Shown here in pieces: positions 11,496-23,471 of a stretch of DNA of 64,000 nt. Origin of the DNA: Capitella teleta (Eukaryota; Annelida; Polychaeta; Capitellidae); NCBI GenBank assembly GCA_000328365.1, contig KB305345.1, positions 45,015 to 109,014 on the forward strand. Direction: 5' to 3'. The notes beneath the pieces were generated by a model, which searched no databases, was not told where the DNA came from, and saw nothing but the letters and a program-made list of their open reading frames with translations. The position numbers and the translations under genes were made by a program. The stretch's first letter is position 1. Every line of letters begins with the position of its first letter.

Positions 11496-14400
11496 GTGAG
11501 TTCAGAGATGCATGTAGCACTGCTGCTCATAAAGACCGCGCTTCTCAAATTACGGCCGCGTGATTTTGCTTAAATGGAGCTTATTAAATATTAGTTGGAG
11601 CAGCTGGCTTGTCACAAAGTAACATTAAACGCAGATGTAAAAATAACATAGTAATTACCAGCAGTTACTGCTGAGAGTTGAGGGGAGGGAGAGGGGGGGT
11701 GGAGAACTCTCTGATTTTTCTTCCACACCATGGCTTCCTATGGTTACGAAATTCCGCTTTCCATTCATGCAATAAAATTCACAGTTGTTGATATTGATGC
11801 AGACATTTATATACCAAGCTAAGTTATTACAACTATGGAGTATTATATGCGTTACTACACATGTAATTCTTACATTACGTAATATTTTAAAGGTGCTATG
11901 TTACGTGTACATTATTACATAACATTCCTTGCGATTGCAGGGGTTTCTGATTAGTCATTAGTGACCACTACCTTGATTATAGTTGTGATTAAAGGTGTGA
12001 GTATCATGGCCTTTCAACTCTGATTTATTTCACCTCACTGCTTACTGCTTTTATGACGTCATCGTGACGTCACAATGACTAAAGCTGTGATTCTGATTAC
12101 GCCATTTTCATGATGATGTCACTAACTTGAAGAATGCTCGTTTCTTCATTTTCACACTCCTTTGAATTGACCTAATCTCACAGCCATTCACAGCGATAAT
12201 TTCACCTGAATTGCAAGAGCGGTGAATCCATTAGCGTTATAACCACCTCGACTCGAGGGCGAATTATTTACGGTCTCTTGGACACATGCATCTTGGAATA
12301 TCTTCAAAGAGTGGTGGTTTCTGCCCCGATAGAAAGTTACGTAATCGACAAATATGAGAAATACTCTATAGAAGTTATACAGTATACACCTGTATATATT
12401 ACCCCTCTGCAAATGGAGCGGCGCATCACTTATATCTCCAGGCACACTATATTTAGATGAAAAACACCCCTAAAAATTATGAATACTATTTTCCAAGACC
12501 GCCTTAAAAATGAACGTTGAGCCACAATTTCCAGCCTCGCGATCAGCGCATGTGCAATATGCCTCTGTATTTCTTAATGACATTTCCTAATCAATGGTAA
12601 ATCGAGAACAAAGCTTGCGCAGTGATATTAATTAATGGTTGGCGATTTGGACTAAGTCCCAGATTTTTCCCGTGCCAATGATATCGATTATGGCCATTGC
12701 TAGTGAGGGAGGATTTGATCGATAAGATTTGAGGAGTTTATGCTATCAAAATCTGTTTAAATCTATCTAAATCGTAGTGTAATTGCATTTCATAGTTTTT
12801 CTATTGCGCAATTGCTTTGTGTGCCTGTACTTGGAGCGAAAGTCTTTTCAATTATGAGCATTTCTGTTGAGCACCCGTGTCGAATGTTTTTGCGCGGAAA
12901 TTGCAATGTAATATTCCGGGGTTGATGGATCCATCTGGAATATGGCACCGCGCGTGTGTGACAAAAGGCTCGAGGGTGAGGGGCAACCTACAGGGTGTTG
13001 AGGGGAGCAAAGGGGAGACGAATGAGGTGCCTAGGGCCGGGAGGGCATGCGCTGGGGATTGTGATGCGGGAAGGGAGAGAGAGAGGCTCTGGATTGGATG
13101 AAGAGAGGCATGTTGAAGCAATCAATGTATTCCAATGATGATGGTTGAGAATTGTGTGACTCTAGGCTCGTACCTCCGCTTCCAACATCTGGCCAATTGG
13201 TGACATGACCTGCCTCTGGAACTAAGGCTGACGAATGGGAAGGAAGGATTACCAGAGGGAAGTGAAAGAGCTTAGCTTTGATGCGTTTCCCGTGTGCAAT
13301 ATTGCTGACATTACGAGTCTGAGTCAGAATACCTGTATCACGTCATCTCTAATCTGCAAAGATGCATTGCATTTCATTGATTTTTCTGACCATCCCTGAC
13401 TCACACGCCGCCAGAGTCTGAAAGAGCCACGCCCCTACAAAGGTCACAACACTCGTAAAGCTCACTTGCAGCATCGTTCTTCATTAGCGGCAGGTACGAG
13501 GCTAATACTCTACTGAGACAACGCCAGGCACTTCTACAACAGCGCCCCGATATGAGGCCAGGGAGAACGAGGCCTATTTACGACGCTTCCGCTAACGTGA
13601 ATCACACACGCGTCGTGTGTCATGCTGCGGCGCATTGCTTGCTCATCTATGGTGCTATGGTGGTCACACTCGTTCTCACGACCAAATTACTGAAATATTA
13701 GCAAGTATTCTTGTGTCAGTACTATTGTTTTCGTTAGTGCCATCTTGGACCATTAGACAAACAAATATCCCGACAAATCGGCCATCAGCATTCCGCTCAT
13801 TTCCCTCCCCGTGCAGCCGAAAGAGGCGCCATGATCGATGTCCCGATCACGTGACAGGTCTTAGCGCCGTAAGAACTTCCGTTGCTCTTCGTTCTCCCTT
13901 CGTCTGCGCAGAAATGCGACACCTTTTGCCCTTTATGTTGCCCCGAAATCATGAGTTACGACAGCGGTTCCTTTGCATGCAATATGGGTGAAATCTGTTG
14001 CATGCATTTCTACTATAAATCTGTAATGCAACCTGGATCGTCTGCAAAAGGTCACGACCTAAAGGTCAATGAGTCGATGTATTTGATTGGCAAGCACCGG
14101 CTGAGTGATGGCTATTATGAATTCATCATCGTTTGTTTTCATTGTCCGACGAGGCTTTGGTCCTGTCACGTTGACAACGGCCGCAAAAACAGCCATGAAT
14201 GAACAATAGTCAGAGGGATTTTTTTTCTTCCTATTCAACGGACTCTGTCTGTCTGAGGCTGAGTGGCCTTGGTAGACTGCGTAGCCAGCCGGGTAAAGCC
14301 GACTAGCCAGCCGAAAAATATATGAGCCGCCGCCGCAGAAATTTTACTGATCCGCCGAGAAACAGTTGGCTGAGTCGCCGCCGAAAATCCATCCGTTAGC

Positions 14401-17400
14401 CGCTTGTCTTTCGAGTGATTTGACAGGAAATATCGTCATGATTTATATAATTTGACATAGTAAAGTGTCAATATATGCTGCCCTTTGGTACGAGCACCAA
14501 GAATGGAATCGTGATTTCAGTAGAAATGCATATTAGGTTCGAACCCCCCCCCCCCAAAAAAAAAAAAAAAAAAAAAAAAAAGCCTCGCTGTCACAAGAAT
14601 CGCAAATGAGGAACATAATTCTCGCTCTTCCATTTTGGAAGAGGCAGGCTGTGACTTTCCAAATATTTCAAAGTCAGCCCGAACGTATCTTCTAAGTATA
14701 GCATGATCATTTCATTCATTTCTGCTAAATAAAAGAATATATTGTTAATTATCAATGGTAAACGTCGTCCTTCGATCAATTTCACAGGATCAATTATACA
14801 TCATTATTTTCTGTATTGTTTAGTAATAATTGCCGATCAATAGCTAAATGTGTGGGTTTTGTTTGTTTGTTTTGCCTTTTCCTCACTTTTCATCCATGCA
14901 TCGTTTGTTTGTTGGTCCTCCAGCTGCCCAGCATTTGAGCATCACAGTGTACACAATAGCAAACATCAAATTTATCATAATTAAGCTGACACTACTTAGA
15001 ATCAGTATATTTTCCGTATGCGCAACTAGTAATCTGTATTATGCGTAATATACTGTGAGGTCCAGTAGCTAATTTATGAACACATGGTCCATATAATTAA
15101 CTTGAGTAAATTGAGGGAAAAATCGGAAAGAAAAAAATTTGGAGAAAACCCCGGATTATTTTAAACAACTAAACGTTCCCGAAACGCAAGTAATTATTTC
15201 GTAGTAAACATGATAAGGGGGTCAAGAGCGAAATAATACTGCTTAATTGTTTAATTATGCAGTATTCCATTGGCTGAGCTTAGTGATTCTTATGCATACA
15301 GCTGGACATATGCTAGCAAGAGCATACACGTAGTAATGTTTATAATGCATTTACGTGAATTAAGGCAACCGACGCAAGCCAGCCGAAAAAAAAAATTACA
15401 GTTAGTCAGCCCCGATAAAGACGGCTGACCGACTAGCCAGCCGAAAAAGGCCTCAGCCAGTTACAAATCAATATTTGCTGGCAAGCTTCGGGGTCTAGGC
15501 TATTGCACTGAGTTGCATTACGCAGTATGGTGTATGTCTTCATTAGGGTGGTAGACATTGTATCAAATTGCATTTAAATTATTCTTTACTATATACCGCA
15601 AAATAATGCGATGACATTTGCTTGTCAATTACAGTCTATAGCGGTAATTCAATGATGTTTTGGTTTTTGTTTCCAGTGATATGCGCAGACGACCTGTACA
15701 AGTTGATTGCGCCGAAGACCTACACCGTTCTAGGCGGAGAAATTCAGGTTGAATATCATCAACCAAGAAATGCCTCCGACAAAAATAAAATTCGCGTCGA
15801 GTCTGAGACGGAAGTCATCTTCGCAGTTCCGGTTCAAACGAGCGAAGGATCTTTATCTTTCATCTGTGGCGTGATCGACTACGCCGGTAACTTCATCTTC
15901 AAACTCGTGGACCAGGATGACCAAGTTCTCACTGAGTCTGCAGTCATGGTGGCCACGTGGCCGGACACCAAGGTGGTTCTCCCTGCCAGACAGAGCGCCC
16001 TCAGCAAAGACATAGAAGTGCAAGTCAACGTCACTGGTGCCCAATGCAAATCTCTGCACACGGATGCTGGCTACAGACTTAAAGTGACGTACAAAGGCAT
16101 GAACGACACGCATGGGCGGCCGAAGGATAACAGAACCTCCGTGGATATCTTTAAGAAGGAGTACAAGGATATTACGAGGATATCCAGCGCCAGAGTTAGC
16201 ATTTCATGTCGTAGTATAGACCTGGCTGGTGTGTACCAGGCGGAGCTACGGTCCATACGCAATCCACGTCTGCCGTTAGCTATGAGCAACGCGATGTTCG
16301 TCCACTGGAGCACCGTCTATGAGCTGAGCAGTACTTCACAAAGTGTGTTTCCGTGTTCCAGTTATGTGGTTGTGCGTTTCGTGCAAGCGAGGTGTTCAGG
16401 AAAGGAAGACAAAGTGAGGATGTACCGTCAAGTTCGTAAAACTGGCGGGAGCATAGCGTCGCCTATTGACTTGGAGTACGTGGCTGAGCGAAGAGCTTTA
16501 CCAGGCGAGGAGGCTGTCACGTTTGAGTGTCACCTATTCGATCCCCGTGATGCTGGCTACTGCTTCATCTATGTCAGCACTGCTTCAACTGGTGCAGTCA
16601 CCGAGCAGTATTCTCTCTGTCTTCCCACTCTCGCCTCTGCGGGTAAGTTATAACTCTTTGGGTTTAACATGACACACACGTGCACACACTTATGTATGTT
16701 AACATATGGTCGACAGCTTCCTGTGGAGTCACATGATCAAAGAAATCGACACACACTGCCACCACAATCGTGGTGCATTCGACTGATTCTTTATCCCTGT
16801 TGACATTATCTGCGATTCTTTTTCCCAGGCACGCGCTCTTTATTCGAATCAATGCTCACAAGGAAACATTAATAATCACATCATAATTATGCACCTGCAC
16901 GAGGGAGATTAACAAGGCTCCTACTTGGGGGCTGTTGGATGTTACATCATTGCTCATATTGATTAAATTTGCTCCACCTCCACCTCCACCTCAACTTCAA
17001 TCTCCACCTCCACTTTTCACCATTCTCCTACATCTACATTGTGTTTAGTCTACCTGCATTTACCATCATCTTACTTGAGCTCACCTGGATCTAATTGTTA
17101 ACAAGATGCAGACATCGTTGCATGCCATCTGCTGCTGCTCATGGCACCTTTCTCTCCCATGATTATCGTGACCTCTTTGGCTTTGGTTGTCAGTTTACAA
17201 GTAGTTTGTTGAAGGAGCAAGCACTTTATTTCCGTCGTTGAAAACAGTCTAAAGAGTTGTGCAAAATTAATATAACCAAGGAATATACAGAGAGTACATT
17301 GAATACCGATATATACAGGTAAATTGTGCAAGGGTATGCCTTTCTTGTGTGCCCTCTAAGCACCTGTGTTCCGTTCTTCATCTTCTTCCCCCACCTTCTC

Positions 17401-20400
17401 GTGAATCATTTTTCTTTCCATATATTTTAAGTCGTTCCTGCTTATCCCATCAGAGGGAAGTGATGCGTGTCTCAAACTCCAATAATTAAGTGTAATGAGG
17501 TTTGCAGCCCTTAATCTTCAGAAGATGTCCATCACTCGGAATGATGTACGTTTGTCTAGCGGTGTTCGATACTCTTTGCCTTGAGGCAATTCCTGGTGCA
17601 TATTCATTTGCATCGATCGGCAAGGCCCTCAATTCCACCTGCATCGATAGTATACAACCCAGTTTTATTGTTATATGATATCCGCATAGGCTCCTATACT
17701 CTTTATGCATTATATTCCAGCCTATATAACATTTCAGTATTCAATATTTACCAATTCTCTGACAAAAATTTGGACAGTCCGTGAGAGTAAAACACGCTTT
17801 GGTCACATATGGTAATATATTGGAAATCGGTGTAGCTATCCGGAGCACTGAATATCATCTTTTGGTTAATGTATTATTCATTTATATCGCTCGCTGTCTC
17901 AGGCCCTCTCATCCACATATTTTATCGCCCACAATTGCACGTGGTCTGGTCATAAATCCTACCATTGCTAGCGCTAGGCAGCGTTGATTTTTTCATGAGT
18001 TTGTGGATGGAATCGGCCTTTTATGCGTTCCTGAAAGGATCCCAGTCTGGAATGGTTGCTCCGGGAATTGCTGTGTCCAGGGTCATTGGTACGGACGTGT
18101 TAAACAGGGGATTTGTACTGGCCTCCCCCTCTTGCCCCGTGTGTTGTTCTGCCCCTCAGAGCCAGCAATGATGTCAATCGCATGCTTCATTGGAGGGCAA
18201 ATTAGCCGACAGCAATTCGGAGAAAGAGTCCGTCTCTGCGTCATCGATTTCGACATCGCGCGTTTTCATGGCAATCAATGGCGAACAAAATCCCTCTTTA
18301 GCGGAGAATCGACCCTTTTAAAGAGCTTATGCTCCCAGCTTATCATTCTCCACAATCCTGTTTTCCCGATATATGGGTCAAAGGGTCAAGCGTGCAGGTG
18401 AACTTTTATTTGGTTTATTTGAGGAAACTCGCCATTTCAATTCGTGTACATTGATTGCTGACGTAACTCTGTAGTGTGCGATTCGTGTCCCGGTCGACCC
18501 CGATTAATTACTCTGCTTCATCCATGTGTAAATATTAGTTATACAAGTTGGTGTGGACTCCCTGAAACCCCGTTTAGGGTTCTCGAGTTGCTCCATGTCG
18601 GCCATCTATCAGGATGAATGGCTGTTGAGGCCGACAGTCCATATCGTCCTCAGCTCCCATTGCCGCTCTCAACAACGGCGACGTGTGTGTGCTGTTCACT
18701 CGAGATAGGTCCTCGGAAATGCACTCTGCTTTCTCGCCATGTTTCATCAAGGACTCGATTTATTCTCATCAGGGGGGAGGCTTGTCTTAACAAAGACTGA
18801 GAAAGAACATGTATCCAGTTCTCCAATTTCCTTGTAAAATCCCGTCTTTCTCTCTCATATCATCCAGCAATATCACCCCAGGCTTATATTCTTATGTTCT
18901 TCAATGTTGGTCCAACTGGGAGGTAGGTTTTGCGTTATACGTGTACATGCAGGCCTATGGGTTTGATATGTAAACTAATTTGACAATCACAGTGTATACA
19001 TATTATGTAATAGATTGTCACCTAGCCGATTCGGAAAAGCGATGCAATTGGAATAATGGTGTTACTGTTTGCTTGAGGGAATACCTTCAACACGCTCCTT
19101 CACTTTACCCCATTGGTTCTCCAATCCCACAATTCCTTGCGCACAATACCAGCAATGCCCCATTGCAGCAGGCCCCGCTCCATTCATTCCCCATTTCCAT
19201 CTGTCGGCAAATCCAGGCCGTCATCCCCGGGAGGGTGATAGTCCTACTTATCATGCCCTAACACACCGCTCGCTAGTGCCCCCTCGCCCATATCTCTTGC
19301 CTTTCACCCGATCGCATCTTTCCCGCCAAGAACAATCAATTTGCGCGGGAAACTAGGAAATGGGAGGTCACTGTCCGGGTGCGCAAGCTACGCATGGTGC
19401 CTCCTCCAGGGCTCATCAAAGTGACCACACATGCGCGTTATTGGCTGAACGTGTTAATGGACGAACCCTGTGATTCATATACACATTAGCATTGCTTACA
19501 GTTAACGCTGAAACATAGCAATATTTAAGGGCGGATGCATACGTGTTGCGGTGTGAATTTATGGTTTGATTTATCTCATCTGAAGCATATTGTCGATATT
19601 CTTGACGCGTGATTCGATCTCATTATCCGCTGATGTACAGCACCCACCAGGGAAGAAGCACGTCTCTAATGATCCATTATGTGCGATCAAAGATCGTGAA
19701 TCACTTCGGGAAATAGCTAGATTTAACCGAATCCCATTTTGTCGACAATATTTGAGCACTGGCCTGAAGCGCCGTGAGTATGCTGCGATGGTATTATCAC
19801 TGATGTCGTATCCACCATTGATGTGTGATGAGGTTGATTAGTGCGTGACATGCAAGCAAATGTATCATTCCTGTAGAATGTCACAATTCATGGGGTATGT
19901 ATATTGGCGGATATAAATTGATGCACAATTGTTTCATTTCTGGTATTCTGAAGTCTAGGAATATTTACGGTGATTACATAATCAATTTGTAATTTGTATG
20001 GATGCAGTAGGCTATTATCACTAATAAGCAGACATAGCATATGCGATCACTAAAAAATTGTAAAAATGGGTGTGTATCAATATGCCTGTGAATTGGCAGT
20101 TATCTTGTCGATATTTTTTAAGCCTACCACATGTACTCAATTAAAAACAAACCTTGTCCTATAGAGTAAAGTTATCAGTGAAGCACCGGCACATCTCCTT
20201 GAAGATGAGCCAAGTGATTATAATTTGATTTTATGTCCAATAGATAAACTTGTATCGATGTGTGTCGGGAAAAATCTGTGAAATACAGACATTTTGTTCT
20301 CGCTGAATTTCCCGCATGGACCTCACGCCACTCATACGGGTTTAGCAAGAGTAGGCCTACATCGCGCATAGATTCAGTCAAGTCTAAGATCTCCACGTCA

Positions 20401-23278
20401 ATCGGGTTCGGGTTTCATTAAATCCTCGAAGCAAGAGACACGATGGTTGATGAGGATGCTGCCATCAGTTGCCCCATCCATCACTTAGTGCTCAATCTCA
20501 GGATCAAGACGAGGGGGTCGGGAGGGCAATGCCGCCTGCCATCATCGTGGCCTCATGTATATACTGACATCAATTATGCAAGTGCTGTTACGCAGGCAAT
20601 TTTGAAAACAAATGTGAGATGCCAATTATGTCAGTGTTAAGATACTTGTAGTTGCAAGTTGAGGTATACAGTATTGAGCCGCAGAATGCCATAGGATGGT
20701 AATGTGTAATGCTATCCCATTGCAATACACCGTGGGAGTCGTTCACAGACACTCATAAAGCTGGCAATTTGAAGCGGAAACACGCGACTTAGTCATCTCG
20801 ACTCGGCCTTCAATTGGCCTAGAGTCAATGACGAGCAGGTTGCATAGCAACGGTTGTCATGGTTGCGTTTCCTTATGGGGCATTGGCACGACTGGGCATA
20901 AGACATTTTCCCTTCACATTGTTAATCATTATTATTAATTAATTATAAGTTTTTTGGGGTGTGTGTGCAAGTGTTGTAGATTACAATGTGTTTTTCGAAA
21001 CCAATAATATTTTTTTTTTTTCGTTCACCGTACTTGCCAATGGGCAGCTCTATGTCAAATCAATTATACAAAGCATATCCTTATAATATAGCTAGACTGG
21101 CTGTATAGACATACATGGCAGCTCGGTAAAATACACAATTCTTCGGATCTTCTATGTTATCCGATATCCAAATCAGAATTGCCCACACACATTATATAAT
21201 AGTGTTCACAATTGACATGAGCTCATCCTGCTCATTTTTATCCAGCTAGCATGCATGTCACCCATGAATCCATAGTTATGACTCATGATTTGCATTAATT
21301 ACTATAATATACTTCATTGAATTCATTATAATCCATAGAGCCGGTGCAGGACGGTAGGTGGGGACCCTGGTCAAGTTGGACCTCATGTTCCACCACGTGT
21401 GGTCCAGGGCAGCGGGTCAGGCATCGTGCATGTGACAGTCCAGCACCATCATTCGGAGGACAATACTGCCGAGGAGACCCAAATTCATACAAGGCCTGCG
21501 ATCACCCTTGCCACGGTGAGTGTATGCTATACGAGTGGGTGTCTAACTTGAATGTGACCTTTCTTGTAGCTGGGTCAACGCTGCATCCTTTGCTGTACAC
21601 CCCAAGCCCTGAGTGTGAGTGTGGGTGCATGGCAGACGAGCCTCAGGGTAAAATTATTGGAACAACCCGCTGCAGGGACGATACTCGCTGGATTTTAGTG
21701 GCCCCCGAAGCGCACGTCATCAAACTCTCTTTCCTAGATCTCTCATTAGACCCAGAAAACTCACTGACTCAGCTGTACGTCCGTGACGGCGATTCCACGC
21801 TGTCCGAATTGCTTGTGCAAACTTCTGGCGGAGATATTCCCAAGAGTGTTGTGTCCAGTGGTAGGATAATGTCGGTGGAACTGAAGACTCCCAGGACAGG
21901 GAGTCAACACGAGGAAGGATTTCAAGCAGTTTATGTATCGCTAGGTAAGAAGCGTACTTTGAATTGAGTCTCACATAATGGCTTTCTTTCAGCGCAAAAT
22001 GTAACTGCTGGAGCAGGAGGCGGAGACGATGACGTGAAGTGGGAGGGTGCGGTGACCATCGTTGGGATTGTACTTTGCGTCATCATTCTGCTGGTGACTC
22101 TGGGTCTAGTGTGTCATCACAAGATATCCAAGAAGAATCGCTTGAAGAGCAAGCAAATTGCTGCTAACCAAGCGTTGCTGGTGAACGGAGAGATTGCTAA
22201 CAGTCCAAGCCACAGTGGTGGAAGCTTCGGAGAGAGCAGCCCATCCAAGAAAGACTATATTCTAGCTACCAAAGGCATAACTGTTGAGTTTGATAAAAAG
22301 AAATCTAAAAACCGATCTCCAACGAGGAACCAAGCTAGCACCCCGCAGAGTCCTTACACGGCCAATGCCCGTAAAGGCGATTTCATGCACGAGCCTGACA
22401 TGCTCACAGTTCACCCCGTGCCTCCAGATTCCCCTCATAAACGCCAAAGATCTCGCGACACGCACAAAGATCCGGGTAGGCGAAGGTCCAGCGGTAAGCA
22501 CCGTAGTCCAACCAAGTCTTCTTCGCGGTCCCGCTCGCAGTCTCCGCAGAAATCCCCTCACCGTCGTCCGCCAAGAGTTCCCGGAGCTCCGTTAGCTGGA
22601 GGCGAAGATCTGAGTCCAGTTTCCCCAATTTCTCCTGGTCATCGCAGGTTGTCCGGCGGAATGCAGCCCATTGCGGAAAACATTCAAATGGACTCAATGC
22701 ACGGTAAACAAAGAAGCAGGCGACATCGGTCAGACTTCAGCCCTACTGACCTCCCAGGTCAACGTCCTCCAGTCGAAGGCAGAGATTCACTGTCAAGGAA
22801 GAAAGGACGGCGTCGATCAAAGTCACCAGAGAAAGCCGCCTCAACCGGATACCAGGTGAACCTTCCCGCTACGACGCTGCCTCAATCTCCAAACAGCGAT
22901 GACGTGAAGAACGGTAACTACGCTCGTGCCAACTTGAAACCGCTGCCTCTCAGGGATGTCCAGCGTCCAGACGGACAGTCACCCGAGCACAAAGCATATG
23001 ACCCCAACTCGAACTCACCAGGTCTCTCGCCCATTCTACTAAACGAAAAACTGTTCCCTGATTCTAATGGTTCAGCTGTTCAGACGCCAGCAGAAGTTGG
23101 TTCAGTTGACTTTGAGTATGACGACATCCCTGAGTTGCCTGGCTCATGCTTCTCCATGGACCCCCATGCCTACACTCTCACGTGGTCTCACCAAACACCA
23201 TGGGGCCAGAAAAATGGGGACACTCGGTCGCAAAGTCGTGCTAGTGCTGATACGCACTCTTCGCCTTCCAAGTTTTGA
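11456..23278 (+). CDS. THSD1: THSD1-like transmembrane receptor (TSP1 + CUB-like), 4 exons, 965 aa
   Basis: Join 11456-11495, 15677-16642, 21339-21944, 21993-23278; all three introns are phase 1 and the frame closes on TGA at 23276. Domain order: signal peptide (residues 1-~17), a 320-residue ectodomain matching the vertebrate THSD1 N-terminal region in Cys and Trp spacing (for example ATWPDTKVVLPAR, and YCFIYVS before the TSP1), a TSP1 repeat at ~341-394 (WGPWSSW, six Cys), a CUB-like domain at ~396-535, one membrane helix at ~557-578, and a 385-residue low-complexity basic tail. Vertebrate THSD1 is an endothelial type I membrane protein linked to focal adhesion; that role is known there and only inferred here. 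Human THSD1 (about 850 aa) has no CUB-like domain between TSP1 and the membrane, so this is a longer version. Assignment to THSD1 kin is strong; strict orthology is not proven. Confidence 0.88.
14281..15448. repeat. Pair of AGCCAGCCGAAAA repeat clusters about 1.1 kb apart
   Basis: The 18-mer GACTAGCCAGCCGAAAAA occurs at 14301-14318 and 15431-15448, and more degenerate AGCC/GCCG units surround each. The outer flanks share an inverted GGCTGAG(T)GGCCTT. These may be the two ends of one inserted element; no target duplication was found. Confidence 0.4.
14544..14581. repeat. C12-A26 homopolymer tract
   Basis: Twelve C then twenty-six A, directly after GGTTCGAA. Confidence 0.95.
15677..16642 (+). 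CDS. THSD1: THSD1-like exon 2 (N-terminal ectodomain)
   Basis: One 966-nt exon with acceptor TTTGTTTCCAG| and donor GCGG|GTAAGT, phase 1 at both ends. It codes for residues 14-335, with several N-glycosylation sequons (for example NAS, NVT, NDT, NRT) and paired Cys suggesting beta-sandwich modules. The last third (FECHLFDPRDAGYCFIY) matches the THSD1 segment just before the TSP1 repeat. Confidence 0.88.
16643..21338 (+). other. Intron 2 of the THSD1-like gene
   Basis: 4.7 kb without a supported exon. It contains a CTCCAC-type simple repeat (16972-17013). The longest open frame (18003-18401) has no recognisable domain and no fitting splice sites. Confidence 0.7.
21339..21944 (+). CDS. THSD1: THSD1-like exon 3 (TSP1 + CUB-like)
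   Basis: Acceptor ATCCATAG|AG, donor GCTAG|GTAAGA, phase 1 at both ends. It codes for residues 336-537: TSP1 with the WxxW motif and six Cys, then ECECGC and a CUB-like core (WILVAPEAHVIKLSF, YVRDGD). Inside it, 21516-21569 starts with a consensus GTGAGT and ends in TTGTAG. This 54-nt stretch is in frame and could be removed as a tiny intron right after the TSP1. I kept it as coding because the reading frame stays open and the peptide (EWVSNLNVTFLV) looks like folded-domain sequence. Confidence 0.82.
21945..21992 (+). other. 48-nt ultrashort intron of the THSD1-like gene
   Basis: GTAAGA donor and CTTTCTTTCAG acceptor, 48 nt. It has an in-frame TGA and so cannot be read through. Removing it joins SL|A and keeps the frame into the membrane helix, which every THSD1-type protein needs. 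Confidence 0.85.
21993..23278 (+). CDS. THSD1: THSD1-like exon 4 (TM and cytoplasmic tail)
   Basis: Acceptor GCTTTCTTTCAG| restores the frame after a 48-nt intron. It codes for a Gly/Asp-rich stalk, a membrane helix (GAVTIVGIVLCVIILLVTLG), a HHKISKKNRLK stop-transfer segment and a disordered tail rich in SP, RS and KSP motifs. The tail ends with an acidic and aromatic stretch (YDDIPELPGSCFSMDPHAY). Stop TGA at 23276-23278. Confidence 0.9.
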
Positions 23279-23465
23279 TGTCGTCTAGTCAATGCTCTCA
23301 CTGCCAAAATAGTTTAACTAGTGTCTGATGCTGCCACCTGTCGGCAGCATTCGAGCTGAAAGGCACAGTCATAACGTGTGTTCCACTCAGCTGCCAGCTT
23401 TTAATTTATTTTGTGTAATTCTTTCTGCATTTTCGTAGTTTTCTGCACGTGTGTGCATTGTGGTC

Positions 23466-23471
23466 AATAAA
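23466..23471 (+). terminator. Poly(A) signal of the THSD1-like gene
   Basis: AATAAA 188 nt after the stop codon, preceded by a T-rich 3' UTR; the expected cleavage site is ~23.49 kb. Confidence 0.75.

Larger units (their letters stand above)
11496..15676 (+). other. Intron 1 of the THSD1-like gene
   Basis: 4.2 kb of noncoding DNA with a GTGAGT donor and a TTTCCAG acceptor. It holds two TGACGTCA palindromes 11 bp apart (12054, 12065), a C/A homopolymer run (14544-14581) and an AGCCAGCCGAAAA repeat family at 14.28-14.40 and 15.37-15.45 kb. The open frames at 13617-14202 show no family resemblance or splice logic. Confidence 0.7.

Noticed and set aside
13617-14202. Overlapping 124- and 106-codon open frames
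   Set aside because: Two frames open over the same DNA, no domain, and no acceptor or donor that would fit phase 1 of the host gene.
18003-18401. 132-codon plus-strand open frame in THSD1-like intron 2
   Set aside because: No family resemblance, no suitable splice sites, and it overlaps another open frame. Expected by chance in a long intron.
22262-22697. Antisense and alternative-frame open reading frames across the THSD1-like tail
   Set aside because: Shadows of the biased, basic real frame.
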